In this document: piece after piece, positions 62,090-64,000 of the stretch
Layout: every line of letters begins with the position of its first letter
Position numbering within the stretch: position 1 is the first letter of the stretch
Source of the DNA: Sphaerisporangium perillae
GTDB taxonomy: Bacteria; Actinomycetota; Actinomycetes; Streptosporangiales; Streptosporangiaceae
Assembly: GCF_023276435.1 (NCBI RefSeq)
Contig: NZ_JALLPO010000041.1
Coordinates: 27,817 to 91,816, forward strand
Length of the DNA: 64,000 bases
Direction of reading: 5' to 3'
Notes under the pieces: generated by a model
What the model was told of the DNA's origin: nothing
Databases searched by the model: none
The model's input: the letters and a program-made list of their open reading frames with translations, nothing else
Position numbers and translations under genes: made by a program

Positions 62090-63192
62090 GCGAGCAGCAG
62101 CACACCAGAGATGAGAGCGGCCGCGAAGTGAACACCACCAAGCCCACCCTGGCCGTTGTCGGCGCGACCGGCGCCGTCGGCACGGTGATGCTGGAGATCC
62201 TCTCCGGCCGTCCCGACGTGTGGGGCGAGATCCGCCTCATCGCCTCCCCGCGCTCGGCCGGCAAGAAGCTCCTGGTCCGCGGGCAGGAGGTCGAGGTCGT
62301 CGCGCTCTCGCCCGAGGCCTTCGACGGGGTCGACGTCGCCATGTTCGACGTGCCCGACGAGGTGTCGGCGCAGTGGGCGCCGATCGCCGCCGCCCGGGGC
62401 GCGGTCGCCGTGGACAACTCCGGCGCCTTCCGCATGGACCCCGACGTTCCTCTCGTGGTGCCCGAGTGCAACCCCGAGGAGGTCCTCCGGCGGCCCAAGG
62501 GCATCATCGCCAATCCCAACTGCACGACGCTGTCGATGATGGCCGCCCTCGGCGCGCTGCACCGCGAGTACGGCCTGCGCGAGCTGGTCGTGGCGTCCTA
62601 CCAGGCGGTCTCCGGCATGGGCGTGTCCGGGCCCGAGCGCCTGTACGACGAGATCGCGGCGGTGGCCGGCAACCGTACGATCGGCACCGTCGCCGGTGAC
62701 GTCCGGAAGGCCGTTCCCGATCTGGTCGACTCGCCCTTCCCCGCGCCGCTGGCGTTCAACGTGGTGCCCGCCGCGGGCTCGCTCAAGGAGGACGGCTGGT
62801 TCTCCGAGGAGCTCAAGGTGCGCAACGAGTCCCGCAAGATCCTCGGCATCCCCGACCTGAAGGTCTCGGCGACCTGCGTCCGGGTGCCGGTCATCACCAC
62901 GCACTCCCTGGCCGTGCACGCGACCTTCGCCGAGCCGGTGACGGCGGAGGCCGCCCGGGCGGTGCTCGACGCGGCGCCGACGGTGATCGTTCTTGACGAT
63001 CCGGCGAACGGCGTGTTCCCGACGCCCGCGGACGTCGTCGGCACCGACCCCACCTACGTGGGGCGCATCCGCCAGGCGCTCGACTTCCCCAACACCTTGG
63101 ACATGTTCGTCTGCGGTGACAACCTGCGCAAGGGCGCGGCGCTGAACACCGCGGAGATCGCCGAGCTGGTCGCGGCGGAGTTCTCGGCGTAG
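62086..63192 (+). CDS. asd: Aspartate-semialdehyde dehydrogenase
   Basis: 368 residues. NADP motif GATGAVG (near 27-33), active Cys146 in NPNCTTLS, and His in the C-terminal domain. ATG 62086 overlaps the lysC stop as ATGA and has GGAGG upstream; a GTG 15 codons in is possible. Second step of the aspartate pathway, coupled to lysC. A strong hairpin follows. Confidence 0.95.
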   Translation: MSEQQHTRDESGREVNTTKPTLAVVGATGAVGTVMLEILSGRPDVWGEIRLIASPRSAGKKLLVRGQEVEVVALSPEAFDGVDVAMFDVPDEVSAQWAPIAAARGAVAVDNSGAFRMDPDVPLVVPECNPEEVLRRPKGIIANPNCTTLSMMAALGALHREYGLRELVVASYQAVSGMGVSGPERLYDEIAAVAGNRTIGTVAGDVRKAVPDLVDSPFPAPLAFNVVPAAGSLKEDGWFSEELKVRNESRKILGIPDLKVSATCVRVPVITTHSLAVHATFAEPVTAEAARAVLDAAPTVIVLDDPANGVFPTPADVVGTDPTYVGRIRQALDFPNTLDMFVCGDNLRKGAALNTAEIAELVAAEFSA

Positions 63193-63194
63193 GA

Positions 63195-63240
63195 CCCGGG
63201 GTGTGCGGCCGCTCCATCGCAAGCGTCCGCACACCCCGGG
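63195..63240. terminator. Bidirectional terminator after asd
   Basis: 14-bp perfect stem (63195-63208 with 63227-63240), 18-base loop, between asd and the convergent peptidase gene. Confidence 0.82.
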
Positions 63241-63278
63241 AGCAGGTGGCCCGGCGCGTCAACCGGCCGGGCGCGGGG

Positions 63279-63965
63279 TCACAGGAACGTGATGTCCCAG
63301 TGGCTCGGCTCGTTGGCGTACACCGTGGAGCCCTGTGGGCGGTGCTCATAGAAGAGCCGGGCGCCGTCGCCACGGACGCGGCCCGCCGTCTTGTTCCGGA
63401 TGTACCGGTCGATGCACCTGTTGTGCGCTACATCGATCTTGTAGCCCTTCCCGTGGCTGTGGACGCCGCCGGCGTGGCCGGTCTCGGTGCCGCCGGTCAC
63501 GACGACGTCGCAGCCGCTGCGGCGCTTGAGGTTGACCAGGCCCCACAGCGTGCCCAGCCGTACGGCGTCCAGCGAGGTGCACGAGGGGCGGTGCCGGCTG
63601 ACGCAGTTACCGGACGACCTCCACCTCAGGCCCGCGTGCCGGATGCGCCGCGCCGCCTGCGGATGCTGGAGGCGGACGGCCCGGTAGAGGCGATGCTGCC
63701 TCCACAGCATCGGGCTGACCATCCCGGCGGCCCTGGCCATGCGCCGTGCCGCCAGCCGGGAGGCCGCGGCGCGTCGGAGAGTCGCGGCGCGCCGCGGGAC
63801 CGCCGCGCGCCGTAGAGCCCCTGCAGGACGGGAGGCCGCACGCCCGGAGGCCTCGGGCCGGGAGGCGGTGGCCCGCCTGGTGGCCGCGCGCCGGATGACG
63901 GCGTCCGGGATGGCCGCCTGCGGGGTCGCCCGCTGCGGGAGACCCGCCCGCCCTGCCCTGGTCAC
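63279..63965 (-). CDS. M15-like peptidase, possibly extending off the right edge
   Basis: At least 228 residues on the minus strand. The C-terminal domain has zinc-site pattern HSHGKGYKID (fits S/H-x-H-x2-G-x-x-x-D of M15/VanY) and EPSHWDITF (E-x2-H-x-D), as in D,D-carboxypeptidases and L-Ala-D-Glu peptidases. The N-terminal half is a basic Ala/Arg-rich tract of unclear worth. GTG 63965 is a candidate start; an internal ATG and starts beyond the window are also possible. Confidence 0.75.
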   Translation of the reverse strand: MTRAGRAGLPQRATPQAAIPDAVIRRAATRRATASRPEASGRAASRPAGALRRAAVPRRAATLRRAAASRLAARRMARAAGMVSPMLWRQHRLYRAVRLQHPQAARRIRHAGLRWRSSGNCVSRHRPSCTSLDAVRLGTLWGLVNLKRRSGCDVVVTGGTETGHAGGVHSHGKGYKIDVAHNRCIDRYIRNKTAGRVRGDGARLFYEHRPQGSTVYANEPSHWDITFL

Positions 63966-64000
63966 GTCCGCCGCGCGGAGCGCGCGGGGCAGTGCGATTC

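Overview
This window is chromosomal DNA of a high-GC actinobacterium. The gene order (trxBA, sigM, pseudokinase, murJ, DUF6049, CCA transferase; then PadR/ino1, a class A PBP, rpsF-ssb-rpsR-rplI, dnaB; then upp, tadA, ffs-dnaX-ybaB-recR) matches the conserved core flanking the replication origin in Streptomyces-like actinomycetes. The abundance of SigE-family sigma factors, the HTH-TPR regulators and the mycobacterium-type DnaB intein suggest the Streptosporangiales (Streptosporangium/Nonomuraea/Microbispora group). That placement is inference, not shown directly.

Layout. 0.2-9 kb (minus strand): a cell-envelope and redox block, DUF6049 - murJ - pseudokinase - sigM - zinc anti-sigma - trxB - trxA, with a textbook SigR-type promoter in front of trxBA. 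9-16.6 kb: a YbaK-like deacylase, the CCA-adding enzyme, bioA, an MFS exporter, idi and ino1. The intergenic spaces here carry several degenerate short tandem arrays, including three DnaA boxes spaced exactly 32 bp. 16.6-24.8 kb: a PadR regulator with a palindromic operator, a DUF5318 protein, a class A PBP, two polytopic glycosyltransferases, endonuclease IV and small membrane proteins. 25-34 kb: rpsF-ssb-rpsR-rplI, a polar amino-acid ABC importer, a MATE pump, and dnaB interrupted in its P-loop by a 448-residue intein with class 3 residues and a LAGLIDADG endonuclease. 34-46 kb is more accessory: DHFR-like reductase, phosphoesterase, MmyB-type regulator, SDR/TetR pair, ABC-2 exporter with a two-component system, a second sliding-clamp-like protein, a FadR-type regulator with its operator, and an XRE-TPR regulator. 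46-54 kb: PH-domain and tiny membrane proteins, upp, two tandem TadA-associated proteins, tadA, tRNA-Ser(CGA), a secreted His/Lys-rich protein and a YpfJ-type metallopeptidase.

54-56 kb holds the most unusual structure. A tRNA-Ser(GGA) gene is split. Its 3' half lies at 54.05 kb and its 5' half at 56.0 kb, and both carry the same 32-bp core. The 1.9 kb between them encodes a SigE-family sigma factor translationally coupled to a membrane-anchored beta-propeller-like protein, with no integrase. To the right follow the SRP RNA, dnaX, ybaB, recR, a DUF5063 protein, aspartokinase with an internal second start, aspartate-semialdehyde dehydrogenase and an M15-type peptidase that may run off the window.

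How the parts connect: trxBA and the sigM operon link thiol and envelope stress to lipid II flipping. ino1, the PIG-V/GT87 enzymes and the PBP suggest envelope glycolipid and peptidoglycan synthesis. DnaA-box-like motifs recur at 11.2, 23.4, 31.1 and 60.7 kb, consistent with an origin-proximal arm, although oriC itself is not in the window.
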